Assembly: GCA_016703425.1 (NCBI GenBank)
Contig: JADJCA010000009.1
Location: 248,001-312,000 of the forward strand
DNA: 64,000 nucleotides
Direction of reading: 5' to 3'
From: Myxococcales bacterium
Lineage (GTDB): Bacteria > Myxococcota_A > Polyangia > Polyangiales > Polyangiaceae
A program made the translations under genes and the position numbers. Every line of letters begins with the position of its first letter. Positions within the stretch are counted from its first letter, which is position 1. Below, one piece after another: positions 16,057 through 25,156 of this stretch. Below the pieces are notes generated by a model. It did not search any database and had not been told where the DNA came from. It saw only the letters and a list, made by a program, of their open reading frames with translations.

Positions 16057-16608
16057 ATGAAGATCTACACGAAGACAGGCGACGACGGCACGACGGGACT
16101 CTTCGGCGGCGCGCGCGTGAAGAAGGCCAGCCTTCGCGTCGAAGCCTACGGCACCGTCGACGAGCTCAACGCCACGCTCGGCGTCGCGCGCGCCGAAGGC
16201 CTCGACCCGACCATCGACGCGGTGCTCAGTGAGGTGCAGGTCGATCTCTTCACCTTGGGCGCGGAGCTCGCGTGCGTTCCCGGCAAGGAAGACAAGCTCG
16301 GCATGCGGCTCTTGGACGGCACCGATGCGGAGCGGCTGGAGCGCGCCATCGACGCCGGCGAGGTCGGCCTCGCACCGCTAAAGAACTTCGTTCTCCCCGG
16401 CGGCTCCGCGCAAGCGGCGCTCCTCCATCACTCGCGAACCGTATGCCGTCGCGCAGAGCGATGCGTTCTCAACATGGACGACGCTGAGCCCCGCCAGGGT
16501 GTGGTCGTCTACCTGAATCGACTGAGCGATCTGCTCTTCGTCCTCGCAAGGCGCGAGAACCATCTGCGCGGCGTCGCCGACGTCCCCTGGGCACCGCGGC
16601 CTCGCTGA
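16057..16608 (+). CDS. ATP:cob(I)alamin adenosyltransferase, PduO type
   Basis: 183 residues from ATG 16057. The start MKIYTKTGDDGTTGLFGG is the family's ATP-binding signature; 'RVEAYGTVDELNATLGVARAE' and near the end 'RRAERCVLNMDDAEPRQGVVVYLNRLSDLLFVLAR' carry the conserved Arg/Glu and Asn-Arg-Leu-Ser-Asp residues. It transfers the 5'-deoxyadenosyl group from ATP to cob(I)alamin, giving coenzyme B12, in the cytoplasm. Length is normal. It lies 67 bases after the translocon-like operon and is probably not functionally related to it. Six bases separate its stop from that of the convergent sigma-factor gene. Confidence 0.94.
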   Translation: MKIYTKTGDDGTTGLFGGARVKKASLRVEAYGTVDELNATLGVARAEGLDPTIDAVLSEVQVDLFTLGAELACVPGKEDKLGMRLLDGTDAERLERAIDAGEVGLAPLKNFVLPGGSAQAALLHHSRTVCRRAERCVLNMDDAEPRQGVVVYLNRLSDLLFVLARRENHLRGVADVPWAPRPR

Positions 16609-16614
16609 CGCGGG

Positions 16615-17241
16615 TCAAGCGACGAGTTCGGCGGCCAAGAGCTTGCGGCCACGGTGCAAGCGACTCATGACCGTGCCGACGGGCACGCCGAGCGCGTCGG
16701 CGGCCTCGCGATACGAGTGCTCCGCAAGGTCGACGAGCACAACCACGTCGCGGAACGCTTCCGGGAGCGCCGCGAGCTTCGCCTCGGTGCGCGACGAAAG
16801 TCCCACCGGCACTTGCGGGGCGAGCGGCTCCGGCGTGGTCCACGCGCAGGGATCTTGCGCGAGCACGCGCAGGGCGTTGCGCTCGCGACGAATGCGCCGG
16901 TAGCGGGTGACGAAGACACTGAAGAGCACTTGCCCCGCCCAAGCGCGTAGGTTTGAGCCGGCCTGGTATTGGCCCTGAAAGCGCAGCGCCCGTTCGAAGG
17001 TGTCTTGCACGAGGTCATCGGCGCGCGACGCGTCACCGACGAGGCGCATGGCGCGACCGCGAAGCTCCGGTAGCAGACGCACCAACTCACGCTGGAACTC
17101 GCGGGCGAGGGCGTCAGCGGCGCTCGCCTTCGTCTTCTTGCTGGGCGACGCGGGAGTCGGGCGTGTCTCACTCTTGGGGCCGAAGACCTCGTCGGCATCG
17201 AATCCCGAACGCACACACACGGCAAACGAAGAAGAATCCAT
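16615..17241 (-). CDS. ECF-type RNA polymerase sigma factor
   Basis: 208 residues from ATG 17241; an in-frame ATG at 17298 would add 19 residues of unlikely composition, and GGAGG lies ten bases upstream of 17241. Residues 1-45 are a variable Ser/Lys-rich extension. Residues ~46-115 are sigma region 2, with 'DDLVQDTFERALRF' (76-89) and 'NLRAWAGQVLFSVFVTRYRR'. Residues ~155-205 are region 4, the helix-turn-helix 'HSYREAADALGVPVGTVMSRLHRGRKLL'-like element (175-202). No anti-sigma gene is adjacent. The 312-base spacer upstream contains an AT-rich near-palindrome that could be its control site. Confidence 0.88.
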   Translation of the reverse strand: MDSSSFAVCVRSGFDADEVFGPKSETRPTPASPSKKTKASAADALAREFQRELVRLLPELRGRAMRLVGDASRADDLVQDTFERALRFQGQYQAGSNLRAWAGQVLFSVFVTRYRRIRRERNALRVLAQDPCAWTTPEPLAPQVPVGLSSRTEAKLAALPEAFRDVVVLVDLAEHSYREAADALGVPVGTVMSRLHRGRKLLAAELVA

Positions 17242-17553
17242 TTGGGCATCGCCTCCGAGACCCCGTGGTGCATCCGCGGTGCCACCGTGAGCGGGCAATG
17301 CTCTCCGGGACTTAGGCAGGTCGCCGCCCCCGGTGCGTGTCTACCGCGCCGAAGCGCGTGGGCGGCGAGCCACGAGAACAGCGCGCGGACGCGGCGGGGC
17401 CGCGGGCCGGGCGGGCGCGGGGCGGGCCGCGGCGGGGGCCCAGCCGTCACCAATGAGCATGCTAATTGTCGATTCTGCGCCGAGGGCCCGCGCCCCCACC
17501 GCCAAACCGGTCCGCGCTCAGCCGGCGCGCGCTCTGGCGGCGCGGGGCGCGAC
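17242..17553. other. 312-base intergenic region, extremely GC-rich with one AT-rich palindrome
   Basis: Lies upstream of the sigma-factor gene and downstream of nnr. The stretch 17380-17450 is almost pure G/C. I see no convincing gene; the open frame crossing it on the minus strand reads as Arg/Pro-rich low-complexity sequence. The only structured element is the near-palindrome at 17451-17468. Confidence 0.6.
17451..17468. promoter_or_regulatory. 18-bp near-perfect palindrome, candidate operator
   Basis: CAATGAGCATGCTAATTG reads the same on both strands except for one base pair on each side (core AGCATGCT perfect, outer CAAT/ATTG perfect). It is an island of A/T in a stretch of nearly pure G/C, about 210 bases upstream of the sigma-factor start. 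This is the shape of a dimeric regulator site; no factor is assigned. Confidence 0.4.
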
Positions 17554-19101
17554 TTAGCCGCGGCGGCGTTCGCGGAGGAGCTCACCGAGGATCAGTGGCA
17601 ACTCGCGCGCGACCGCCGAGGCCAACACGCCACGGTCCCCCACCACGCTCGCGAGGCGATGTCCTGCTTCGGCGTGCAAGTAGACCGCCGCCGCCGCGGC
17701 CTCGAGCGGTGGCATGATCGCCAACATCGCGCCGACGGCTCCCGAGAGCACGTCGCCAGAGCCGGCCGTCGCCAGAGCCGGCGAGCCGATGGGCCCAAGC
17801 AGGATGCGGCCGTCGGGATCGGCGATAACCGAATGGGCGCCCTTCAAGACCACGATCGACTGCGAACGATGGGCAAGGCTCCTCGCAGCGCCGACGCGGT
17901 CGGCCTCCACGGACTGCGCCGTCCCGCCGAGCAAGCGCGCTGCCTCGGCGGCGTGGGGCGTGAGCACCCTCGCCCGCTGCACGCCCGCCGCTATCGCGTC
18001 GACGCGCCCGGCAAAGAGCGTCAGCCCGTCGGCATCGAGAACGAGAGGGCCGAGGTAGCTGGACAACACCGCGTCCGCGAGCGCTCGAGCGCGGTCGTCG
18101 AGGCCGAGACCCGGCCCGAGGACGACAGCCTTCTTGCCATCGAGGGCCGCGCTGATCGCGTTCACGTCAGTCGTCGCGTCACCGAAAGCGGTCGCGACCA
18201 TGACTTCGCGAACGCGGCCCTCGAGCTTCTGAACGACCTCCGGCCACGAGAGCAGCGTGACGGCGCCAGCGCCCGCCAAAAGCGCCGCTTCTGCCGCAAG
18301 CAGCGGCGCGCCGAACTTCCCGTGCGAGCCGCCAAGAACGGCCACGTGACCGGCCGTGTATTTGTGTGCATCGGCTCCGCGCGGAGAGAGCCAAGAGGCA
18401 ACGTCCGACCGCTCGACGAGTTCGGCGGCCGCGGCAATATCGCGAGGGAGCTCGCACGGAACACCGATCGATACGGTGCGAACCAAGCCCGCGTGCGCTC
18501 GCCCGCGCGGCGTCATCAGGCCAAGCTTCGTGAACGCAAACGTCACCGTGAGATCGGCCGTCACCGACGGGCCGAGGGCCACGCCCGTGTCGGCTTGAAT
18601 GCCTGAAGGGACGTCGAGTGCGACACGAAAGCCTTTCGATTGCGTGATCCCCTCCGCAGCCTCCGCCAGGAGGCCCGCCAGCGGCCGGTCGAGCCCCGTG
18701 CCAAAGAGGGCGTCAACGACCACATCGGCATCGAGGAGCACGGCGCGCAAGTCCGTGGCATCCAGGTCCGTCGGAGCCACCTCCACGGTGCCGCCGATGG
18801 CGAGGTACGCGTCGTAGGCGATGCGTGCGTCGCCAGCGATGCGCTCGACATCGCCGACGAGCACCGCGCGCGGCTCGACGCCGAAAGCCCGTAGCTGCCT
18901 CGCCAGCACGAAGCCATCGCCGCCGTTGTTGCCGGTGCCGCAGACAACAACGACAACGGCGCTCGGTGCCTTCAGGTTCTCGCGGACCATCTCGGCGGCG
19001 CCGCGGCCCGCGTTCTCCATGAGAATGATGCCCGGCACCCCCGCTTCGATGGCTCGAGCGTCGAAACGCCTCATCGCCTCGCGCGAGAGAACGGGGATCA
19101 T
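17554..19101 (-). CDS. nnr: Bifunctional NAD(P)H-hydrate epimerase / ADP-dependent dehydratase
   Basis: 515 residues, the usual length of the fused enzyme. Residues 1-215 are the epimerase (YjeF-N): 'MENAGRGAAEM', 'VCGTGNNGGDGFVLARQL', 'DALFGTGLDRPL', 'ALDVPSGIQADTG'. Residues ~225-515 are the dehydratase (YjeF-C/ribokinase-like): 'DAHKYTAGHVAVLGGS', 'VVLGPGLG', 'DADGLTLFAG', 'LTPHAAEAARLLG', 'TAGSGDVLSGAVGAMLA' with the catalytic Asp. The pair repairs damaged NADH and NADPH hydrates in the cytoplasm. Its ATG overlaps the pdxJ stop (ATGA), so it is translated with pdxJ. Confidence 0.96.
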   Translation of the reverse strand: MIPVLSREAMRRFDARAIEAGVPGIILMENAGRGAAEMVRENLKAPSAVVVVVCGTGNNGGDGFVLARQLRAFGVEPRAVLVGDVERIAGDARIAYDAYLAIGGTVEVAPTDLDATDLRAVLLDADVVVDALFGTGLDRPLAGLLAEAAEGITQSKGFRVALDVPSGIQADTGVALGPSVTADLTVTFAFTKLGLMTPRGRAHAGLVRTVSIGVPCELPRDIAAAAELVERSDVASWLSPRGADAHKYTAGHVAVLGGSHGKFGAPLLAAEAALLAGAGAVTLLSWPEVVQKLEGRVREVMVATAFGDATTDVNAISAALDGKKAVVLGPGLGLDDRARALADAVLSSYLGPLVLDADGLTLFAGRVDAIAAGVQRARVLTPHAAEAARLLGGTAQSVEADRVGAARSLAHRSQSIVVLKGAHSVIADPDGRILLGPIGSPALATAGSGDVLSGAVGAMLAIMPPLEAAAAAVYLHAEAGHRLASVVGDRGVLASAVARELPLILGELLRERRRG

Positions 19102-19832
19102 GTGTCGTCTCGCTGTGAATCGATGGCCCGCCGCATGGCGAGGACGGCGCCGCGGAGGCCAACGAAGAGCGCGTCAGCCACGACCGCGTGCCCGATGTTG
19201 AGTTCGACGATCTCGGGAATCCGAACGAGCAGCGGCACGTTCTCCTGGGTGAGTCCGTGCCCGGCAGCCACTTCGAGGCCCGCCTGATGCGCGTGCCGAG
19301 CGCCCTCGCCGAGGCGGCGAAGCTCGCGCGCCGTGGCGCTTCCCTCGGCGTGCGCGTAGTCGCCCGTGTGGAGCTCGACTTGCTCCACGCCAAGAGCCTT
19401 CGCCGCGTCAATTTGCGCGGCGTCGGCCGCGACAAAGAGGCTTACGCGAATCTTGGCCTCGCGGAGCGCCGCGACGTGTTTGCGCAGCGCCGCTCCACCG
19501 CCCACGACGTCGAGCCCGCCCTCCGTGGTGCGCTCTTCGCGTCGCTCCGGCACGAGCGTGACGACGTCCGGCCTTACGCGCAGCGCGATCTTGACCATCT
19601 CGTCGGTGGCCGCCATCTCAAGGTTGAAGGTCTGGCCCGCGGCGGCGCGAATCCGCTCCACATCCTCGTCGCGGATGTGGCGGCGATCTTCGCGAAGGTG
19701 TGCGGTGATGCCGTCGGCGCCGGCGCCGAGGCACTCGAGCGCCGCCTCGGTGGGGTCCGGATAGGTCGTCCCGCGAGCGTTGCGAACCGTCGCGACGTGA
19801 TCAACGTTGATGTGCAAGCGAACGCTAGTCAT
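19098..19832 (-). CDS. pdxJ: Pyridoxine 5'-phosphate synthase PdxJ
   Basis: 244 residues from ATG 19832; the upstream extension to 19904 overlaps the protease gene. Motifs: 'LHINVDHVATVRNARGT' (Asp/His active site and phosphate contacts), 'DGITAHLREDRRHI', 'FNLEMAATDEM', 'TLVPERREERTTEGGLD', 'VELHTGDYA', 'AAGHGLTQENVP' and 'ELNIGHAVVADALFVGL'. It condenses 1-deoxyxylulose-5-phosphate with 3-amino-2-oxopropyl phosphate to pyridoxine 5'-phosphate, the last ring-forming step of the DXP-dependent vitamin B6 route. Overlaps the upstream protease gene by 8 bases and nnr by 4. Confidence 0.97.
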   Translation of the reverse strand: MTSVRLHINVDHVATVRNARGTTYPDPTEAALECLGAGADGITAHLREDRRHIRDEDVERIRAAAGQTFNLEMAATDEMVKIALRVRPDVVTLVPERREERTTEGGLDVVGGGAALRKHVAALREAKIRVSLFVAADAAQIDAAKALGVEQVELHTGDYAHAEGSATARELRRLGEGARHAHQAGLEVAAGHGLTQENVPLLVRIPEIVELNIGHAVVADALFVGLRGAVLAMRRAIDSQRDDT

Positions 19833-22800
19833 CGGCTCCGCCCGCGGCTTCGCTGTTGTCCTCGTCGGTCTTCGGCGTCTGCAAGAGCTCGCCGGCAGGA
19901 CCATCGCGGCGCACGATGAAGGTCTTGCGGCCGACGGTGTCGGGATTCTTCCGAGCCACGACGGTCACGACGTTGACGCCGGGCCGGAGCGGCAGGTTCG
20001 CCTCGAAGGGCATTCGCTTCGCGTCGGTGCCGTTGCGGTTGGAGCGGTAGAAGACCTTCCGTGCTCCGACGAAGACGTACGCGTCGAGGAGCCGCTCACC
20101 GTCGGCGGCGACGCCCTTCAGCGAAGTCTGTGCCTCTCGCGTGGCGAGCACCGGCGCGTTCAGCTCGAGCAAGGGGGGCGCTTTCCACATGGCCTCCTCG
20201 AAGACCGGCGCGGCGCCGCCGCCAGTCTCCACGTCGCGCGCTCGTACGAACGCGAAGCGCGAGCTGCCAAGGGCCACCTTGATGAAGTCGCCGCTGCGAC
20301 CGAGCTCCGGCGCTGCGCCTTGCGTAAGCTTGCCGATGACGCGTGCCGATGCGTCGGGCGACTCGAAGAGATCGACGGTAGCCTTTCCCTTGACGGACCC
20401 CGACGCCGCCGCGAGCGGGGCCGCCGCCACCACAGGGATTCGAACCTTCTCGGAGACCGCCTCGCGAAGGTCGCGATCGGTGATCGTCAACTCGACCTTG
20501 GCCTCGCCCTCGGTGAGCGACGGTTGAACGTCGAACGTGAACGCTACGCGACGCGTCTCGCCGGGCGCCATGTTGGAGACGTCGAAGCGGCCCTCGTGGA
20601 GCAAGAGCCCCTCGCCGGAGAGGTTACGCAAGTTGGCCTGCGTCTCGTAGGAGCGGCCGCGGCCAACGTTCTTCACCGTGAGGTACATGGTGACGCCTTC
20701 GTCTTTTTGGAGACGCCCGTCGCCGTTGCCCTTGCGGTTGTCGACGACCTGGTAGCCGTAGGCGAAGGTGGGCCGCTCTTGAGCGCGTACCGTCACGCGG
20801 ACCTCCGCGTCGGCGGGCGCTCGCCCCTTGGCCTCCTCGAACTTGATCTTGACGCCATCGGCGCGCGTCAGCGTGTCCTTCGGGACCTTGCAAACGCGCG
20901 GCGCGTCTTTTGGCAGCGGCGTCGTCGAGCCGAGCTTCCGGCCTTCGACGTCACACAGACCGAGGGGTGCGGTGACTGTGCGGCTCTTGCCCGGGTCGAT
21001 GCGACCAAAGACCAACTCCTTGTTGTCGAAGAGCCACTGGTCGCTCTTGGTGACGCCGTAGAGGCGGTAGAGAGGCGTCGTACCCTTGTTGGTAACGGTG
21101 ACGCGAAGCTGCATCGGATCACCGGCGCTCACCTCGTTCTGAGCCTTGTCGGTCTCGACCTTGACCTCCGTCGGCACCGGCTGCGTCGCATCGGGCGGCG
21201 CGTCAGCCCAGTCGACGCCCATGGGCTTGAGCTCGGCGACCAACTTGGCGACCTCGCCGGCACGAACGTCGTTGATGTACGTCTTGGCTGCCCGGAGCTG
21301 TTCGGGACGCTTGCCGGCGGCGACCTTCAGGACGAAGTCGCGGGCGAAGCGAATGGGAAAATCGAGCGCGAAGGTCTCGTCGGGATCGCCGCCCCGTTCA
21401 CGGAGCTCCTGCCGATCCTTTGAGCCCAAGTAGTAGCGCACGACCTCGCTCGGCCGCTGCCCCTCGCGCGCCCGCGCGTTGGAGAGGCTGCGCGACAGGT
21501 CGCGCTCCTTGACCATTCCGGTGTCCACCGTGAGGTCCATCTCTTGCGCGTCCGCGGTCATGGGATCGAGCTCGATGTCGGGCGTCACGCCCACGCCTTG
21601 GATGGATACGTCGCCGGGCTCCGTGAGGTACTGCGCGATCGTGAGCTTCAGCGCCGCCTTGTCGGGCATCTGGTCGAAGACCAGCTGAACGCTTCCCTTG
21701 CCAAACGACGTCTCGCCGATCAGCACGGCGCGGTCATGGTTCTTCATCGCACCGGCGACGATCTCGCTGGCGCTCGCCGACGAGCCGCTGACGAGCAACG
21801 CGATGGGGTAGTTCGGCTCCGTGCCGTCCGCGCGAGCGCTCTTCTCGTCGCGCCCTTCGCTTGGATTGCCGACGGTCGCGACGATGGGGCCTTCGACGAG
21901 GAACTTGTCGGCTACACGCGTCGCCTGATCGAGGAGACCGCCGGGGTTGCCGCGGAGGTCGAGCACCAAGCCGCGCAGCTCGCCGCCCGCCTGCTTCTTG
22001 AGGTCGGAGAGCGCGGCCTCGAGATCGGCCGCCGTGCGCGCTTGAAACTGCTTCAGCCGGACGTAGCCGACGCCGTTTTCCATGAGCTTCTTCTCGACGC
22101 TCTGGACGCTGATCGTCTCACGCACCAACTCGAAGGGACGAACGCCGGCCCAGCCGCCGTCGCCGTCGCGATGGATGTAGACCGTGACCTTCGTGCCCGG
22201 CGCGCCGCGGAGGTGATTGACGGCCTCCGTGAGCCCCATGTTGAGCGTCGACTCGCCGTTGATCTTGACGATGCGATCGTATTTCTTGATGCCGGCACGT
22301 GAGGCCGGCGTGCCGGCCATGGGGTTGATGACCGTAAGCTGCTGATCACGAATCGAGATGACGATGCCGAGGCCGCCAAACTGCCCCGTCGTGCCGAGGT
22401 TCATCTCCTTGTACGCCTCCGGCGACAAGAGGACGCTGTGCGGATCGAGCGTGCGGAGCATGCCGTTGCAGGCCGCGTATTCGACCTCTCGCAGGTCCAC
22501 CTCCGTGTTGCGCAGACCGTCCTGGAGGAACGCGAAGACGTCGCGCAAGCGGGCGCTCACGTCCCAAGGGCCCTGGACGTTGTCGACGCGGAACTCCTTC
22601 TCTTGCGTGTCGACGCGAATCTTGACGCTCGGCGCGCCCTCTTCGTGGAGGACGATGACCTGGGCAACGTCCCTCTGCACGTGGTTCAGCGCCGACAGGA
22701 GCATCTCCTTGGGGCGCACGCGCTTCGGGTCCACGTAGCGATCGCGGACGAGCTTTAGGACCTCGTTGACGACGCGGAGCGCCGTCAGATCGTACTGCGC

Positions 22801-22956
22801 CTTGGCCTGCCCAGCCACGACGGCGTTGTTGGCAGCAATGGCGGGCGTGAGGCCTTCCCACAGTCCGCCTCCACCGAGCCGAAAGGCGAGACCGGCAGCA
22901 ACGCCGAACCCAAGGAGGAGCGTGGTGGCCTTCGCGGCCGTCTTCGCGAGCGACAT
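19825..22956 (-). CDS. Large S41-family (C-terminal processing) protease with PDZ and extra C-terminal domains
   Basis: 1043 residues from ATG 22956; CtpA-type enzymes are usually 400-550. Residues 1-30 are a membrane anchor/signal (TTLLLGFGVAAGLAF). Residues ~55-185 are the S41 N-terminal part, ~190-265 the PDZ domain (GQFGGLGIVISIRDQQLTVI, then GTPASRAGIKKYDRIVKING), ~290-450 the peptidase core with 'LVLDLRGNPGGLLDQA', 'SGSSASASEI' (catalytic Ser region 393-397) and 'GETSFGKGSVQ' (Lys420). Residues ~600-1043 add beta-rich CARDB/NEW3-like segments and an SH3-like stretch (VDLFESPDASARVIGKL). Periplasmic proteolysis of envelope proteins is likely. Transcribed ahead of pdxJ and nnr. Confidence 0.92.
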   Translation of the reverse strand: MSLAKTAAKATTLLLGFGVAAGLAFRLGGGGLWEGLTPAIAANNAVVAGQAKAQYDLTALRVVNEVLKLVRDRYVDPKRVRPKEMLLSALNHVQRDVAQVIVLHEEGAPSVKIRVDTQEKEFRVDNVQGPWDVSARLRDVFAFLQDGLRNTEVDLREVEYAACNGMLRTLDPHSVLLSPEAYKEMNLGTTGQFGGLGIVISIRDQQLTVINPMAGTPASRAGIKKYDRIVKINGESTLNMGLTEAVNHLRGAPGTKVTVYIHRDGDGGWAGVRPFELVRETISVQSVEKKLMENGVGYVRLKQFQARTAADLEAALSDLKKQAGGELRGLVLDLRGNPGGLLDQATRVADKFLVEGPIVATVGNPSEGRDEKSARADGTEPNYPIALLVSGSSASASEIVAGAMKNHDRAVLIGETSFGKGSVQLVFDQMPDKAALKLTIAQYLTEPGDVSIQGVGVTPDIELDPMTADAQEMDLTVDTGMVKERDLSRSLSNARAREGQRPSEVVRYYLGSKDRQELRERGGDPDETFALDFPIRFARDFVLKVAAGKRPEQLRAAKTYINDVRAGEVAKLVAELKPMGVDWADAPPDATQPVPTEVKVETDKAQNEVSAGDPMQLRVTVTNKGTTPLYRLYGVTKSDQWLFDNKELVFGRIDPGKSRTVTAPLGLCDVEGRKLGSTTPLPKDAPRVCKVPKDTLTRADGVKIKFEEAKGRAPADAEVRVTVRAQERPTFAYGYQVVDNRKGNGDGRLQKDEGVTMYLTVKNVGRGRSYETQANLRNLSGEGLLLHEGRFDVSNMAPGETRRVAFTFDVQPSLTEGEAKVELTITDRDLREAVSEKVRIPVVAAAPLAAASGSVKGKATVDLFESPDASARVIGKLTQGAAPELGRSGDFIKVALGSSRFAFVRARDVETGGGAAPVFEEAMWKAPPLLELNAPVLATREAQTSLKGVAADGERLLDAYVFVGARKVFYRSNRNGTDAKRMPFEANLPLRPGVNVVTVVARKNPDTVGRKTFIVRRDGPAGELLQTPKTDEDNSEAAGGADD

Positions 22957-23090
22957 CGGGGACGAGGATAGCCGCTTTCGAGCGCCCGTGAGGGGCCCGA
23001 GTTGCGCTCGGCCGACGTTCCCGGCGGAGTCTGCCGCGGGCAATTCGCCGAGGGGGATCGCGAGCACCCGTGCGGCGGCGATCTCCGCGC

Positions 23091-23831
23091 TTAGGACGCC
23101 TTCCGCACCGCCGCCACGAAGAAGCCGCCAAAGACGGAGAGCCGCGAGTCCATGAGTCGATGCTCCGCAGTGCGAAGGAGCGACCGAAGGCCTGGCACGC
23201 GCATGGCCCCGGCGAAGGGGGTCACGATGCGAACCCCGAAGGTCTGCTCGACGCGCGCCCCCGGTGGCAAGACGCGCGGCAGCACCCAGGGCGAATCGAA
23301 TCGCGTGTAAACCGCATCTTCTTTGGTGGCGCCGGAGATCTTGCCGGCGGGACCGAAGCGCTTGGCGACGCCCCGGAGGCTCACGGGGTTGTACAGCTCG
23401 GCCAAGATGATCCCGCCAGGACGGGTCACGCGGGCCATCTCTCGGAGGGCGCCGCCCAAGTCGGGAACGTGGGCCAAGACCTTGAAGCTGCAGGTCACGT
23501 CGAAGGAGTTGTCTGCAAAGGGGAGGGCGGTGACGCTGCCCTCGGTAACGTCAAGGCCGCGAGCGCGCGCGCGTTCGAGCATGCGAGGCGAGAGATCGAT
23601 CCCCTTGGCGGCGCGGGCGAAGGCGCGAATACGCTCCAAGAGCAGCCCCGTCCCGCAGCCGCACTCGAGGACGTCCTGGCCCTGACCGTAGCGGCGCACG
23701 ATATCGATCTCGAGATCGTCGACGAGCGCGTGATAGCCAACGGGATCGTTGGGACGGCGCTGGTTCTCGTAGGCCGGCGCGAACTCGTCGTAATAGGCAC
23801 GCGTCGCAGACAGGTTGGTGTCGTCGGGCAT
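23091..23831 (-). CDS. Class I SAM-dependent methyltransferase
   Basis: 246 residues from ATG 23831, which has GGAAG seven bases upstream; ATG 23861 is the alternative. 'DVLECGCGTGLLLERI' is motif I (SAM binding), 'KGIDLSPRMLERAR' motif post-I, 'SVTALPFADNSFDVTCSFKV' motif II and 'VTRPGGIILAELYNP' motif III, the pattern of UbiE/UbiG-like small-molecule methyltransferases. Residues 1-35 resemble 'YYDEFAPAYENQR' starts of that group. Substrate unknown. It follows a nine-gene menaquinone-linked run after 41 bases and could methylate a quinone or lipid, but a separate UbiE-type gene already exists at 32691. Confidence 0.88.
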   Translation of the reverse strand: MPDDTNLSATRAYYDEFAPAYENQRRPNDPVGYHALVDDLEIDIVRRYGQGQDVLECGCGTGLLLERIRAFARAAKGIDLSPRMLERARARGLDVTEGSVTALPFADNSFDVTCSFKVLAHVPDLGGALREMARVTRPGGIILAELYNPVSLRGVAKRFGPAGKISGATKEDAVYTRFDSPWVLPRVLPPGARVEQTFGVRIVTPFAGAMRVPGLRSLLRTAEHRLMDSRLSVFGGFFVAAVRKAS

Positions 23832-23872
23832 GGGGCGTCTTCCGAAAGCAGAGACTGGCATAGCAGATCCCG

Positions 23873-25156
23873 CTACGGACAGACGCGTCGCTCGAGCCAG
23901 CTACCAGCGGGATCGGTGTAGTAGAGCCACAGGGCGCCGAAGGAATCGAGCTCGACGGCGGCGAAGCTCACGGGCCCTGCCGTCGGGACAAAGCCGAGCG
24001 ATGCGAAGCGACCGCGGTCATCGAGCCGCCCGAGTTCGAGCACGTAGGGCGGCAGCGTCGCGCCGGCGTCGTCACGGGTCGACGCTTGGCCCGGCGCCGT
24101 CGTGGGCCTGACACGGGCGACGTACACGTTGTTTCCGCCGCGCGTCGCTGCCAGCGCCGCACTGTCGAGGCCGTTCGGATACGGAGAAAAGGCGAACGGT
24201 GCCTCCTCTTTGGTCTCCGGCTCGAGGGGAATCGACAGGAGGCCGAAGCCTTTCTCGCTCTCGGTGGCGACGAGGCCAAAGACGTCGCCCTTGGCGGAGG
24301 TGCCTTGAGCGCCCAGGAGGAAGCGCGTCGAGCCGCCGGCCACGTGCACGACGACGTCGGGCATCACCTCGAGCTTGCCCGCATACCGCAAGGTGCGCAC
24401 GTGCACCGGCGACATGGAGACGCGTGCATCGGTCATGAACGCGACGACCTCTCCTGGCCGGCGGGCCGCGAGCACGACATCCGACGCGCCCGACCCTTCC
24501 TCCGAAATGCGCACCGGCGCTTCACCGTCGACCTTCGCAAAGGCCTCGAAGACCTCCTCGCCGAGGCTCGACTTGCGCGTCTGGATCGTGCCCACGACGG
24601 TGCGCCCGTCGCCGAATGGGGCGGCCGTCACGCGGGCCCCCGCGAGGGCCGTGGTGAGCAGCTCGTCGGACGCCATCTCGCGGAGTGACTTGTGGACGCG
24701 GCCTTGCGCGTCGGAGCAGAAGGCAAAACGATCCGCCACGGCGCACGGCGGTCGCGACGCCTTCTCGGCCACACCGGCCTCGAGCGTGACGCGCACCGCC
24801 GCCCCCGCTTTTGGCGGCACGATGGGCTGAAGCGTCACGACGGCGATGCCCGACCTGTGCTGGACCACCTCGAGCCCGCGGGCCGACGCGATCAACGCCG
24901 CGGGGCCCGTGAGCGCTTGCTGCACCGGCCCAAGAACGACGCGGCACGAGCCGGCGGCGCCGCCGTCCAGCGGCGGAAGCTCGGCTGCGGCAGCGCGCGG
25001 CGGACGGCGAGAGCTCGCGCTCGCGCTCGCCAATGGCCGTAGCGCCTGCGGCGGCGCCGCATCCGGGACGGCATTCGCGGGCCGATCCTTCGGCTTGTCC
25101 TTGCACGACACGAGCAAGGCAACGAGAGCGAGCGCGCGCAGAGGGCGAGAACTCAC
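23873..25156 (-). CDS. Predicted lipoprotein, unknown function
   Basis: 427 residues from GTG 25156, sharing GTGA with the DAHP synthase stop. Lipobox LLVSC (Cys18). Residues 19-80 are a Pro/Ala/Ser linker. The rest is beta-rich with repeated strands such as 'GRTVVGTIQTRKSSLGEEVF', 'GDVFGLVATESEKGFGLLSI' and 'DSFGALWLYYTDPAGSWLER', suggesting a propeller-like fold. Conserved-looking Cys at the end (RRVCP). No known domain recognised. Coupling to an aromatic-biosynthesis gene looks accidental in function but means it is expressed with the menaquinone operon. Confidence 0.75.
   Translation of the reverse strand: MSSRPLRALALVALLVSCKDKPKDRPANAVPDAAPPQALRPLASASASSRRPPRAAAAELPPLDGGAAGSCRVVLGPVQQALTGPAALIASARGLEVVQHRSGIAVVTLQPIVPPKAGAAVRVTLEAGVAEKASRPPCAVADRFAFCSDAQGRVHKSLREMASDELLTTALAGARVTAAPFGDGRTVVGTIQTRKSSLGEEVFEAFAKVDGEAPVRISEEGSGASDVVLAARRPGEVVAFMTDARVSMSPVHVRTLRYAGKLEVMPDVVVHVAGGSTRFLLGAQGTSAKGDVFGLVATESEKGFGLLSIPLEPETKEEAPFAFSPYPNGLDSAALAATRGGNNVYVARVRPTTAPGQASTRDDAGATLPPYVLELGRLDDRGRFASLGFVPTAGPVSFAAVELDSFGALWLYYTDPAGSWLERRVCP

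Noticed and set aside
16665..17585. 306-residue minus-strand open frame through the sigma-factor gene and the GC-rich spacer
   Set aside because: Arg/Pro-rich, no motif; the sigma-factor frame fits the family and has an RBS.
20431..20450. GGGATTCGAACC, which looks like a tRNA T-arm end
   Set aside because: It lies in the coding sequence of the S41 protease and no acceptor or anticodon stem can be built around it.
19807..21423. 538-residue open frame on the plus strand
   Set aside because: Entirely antisense to the S41 protease gene; composition is Arg/Leu/Asp-rich without any motif. Long antisense frames are expected at high GC3.
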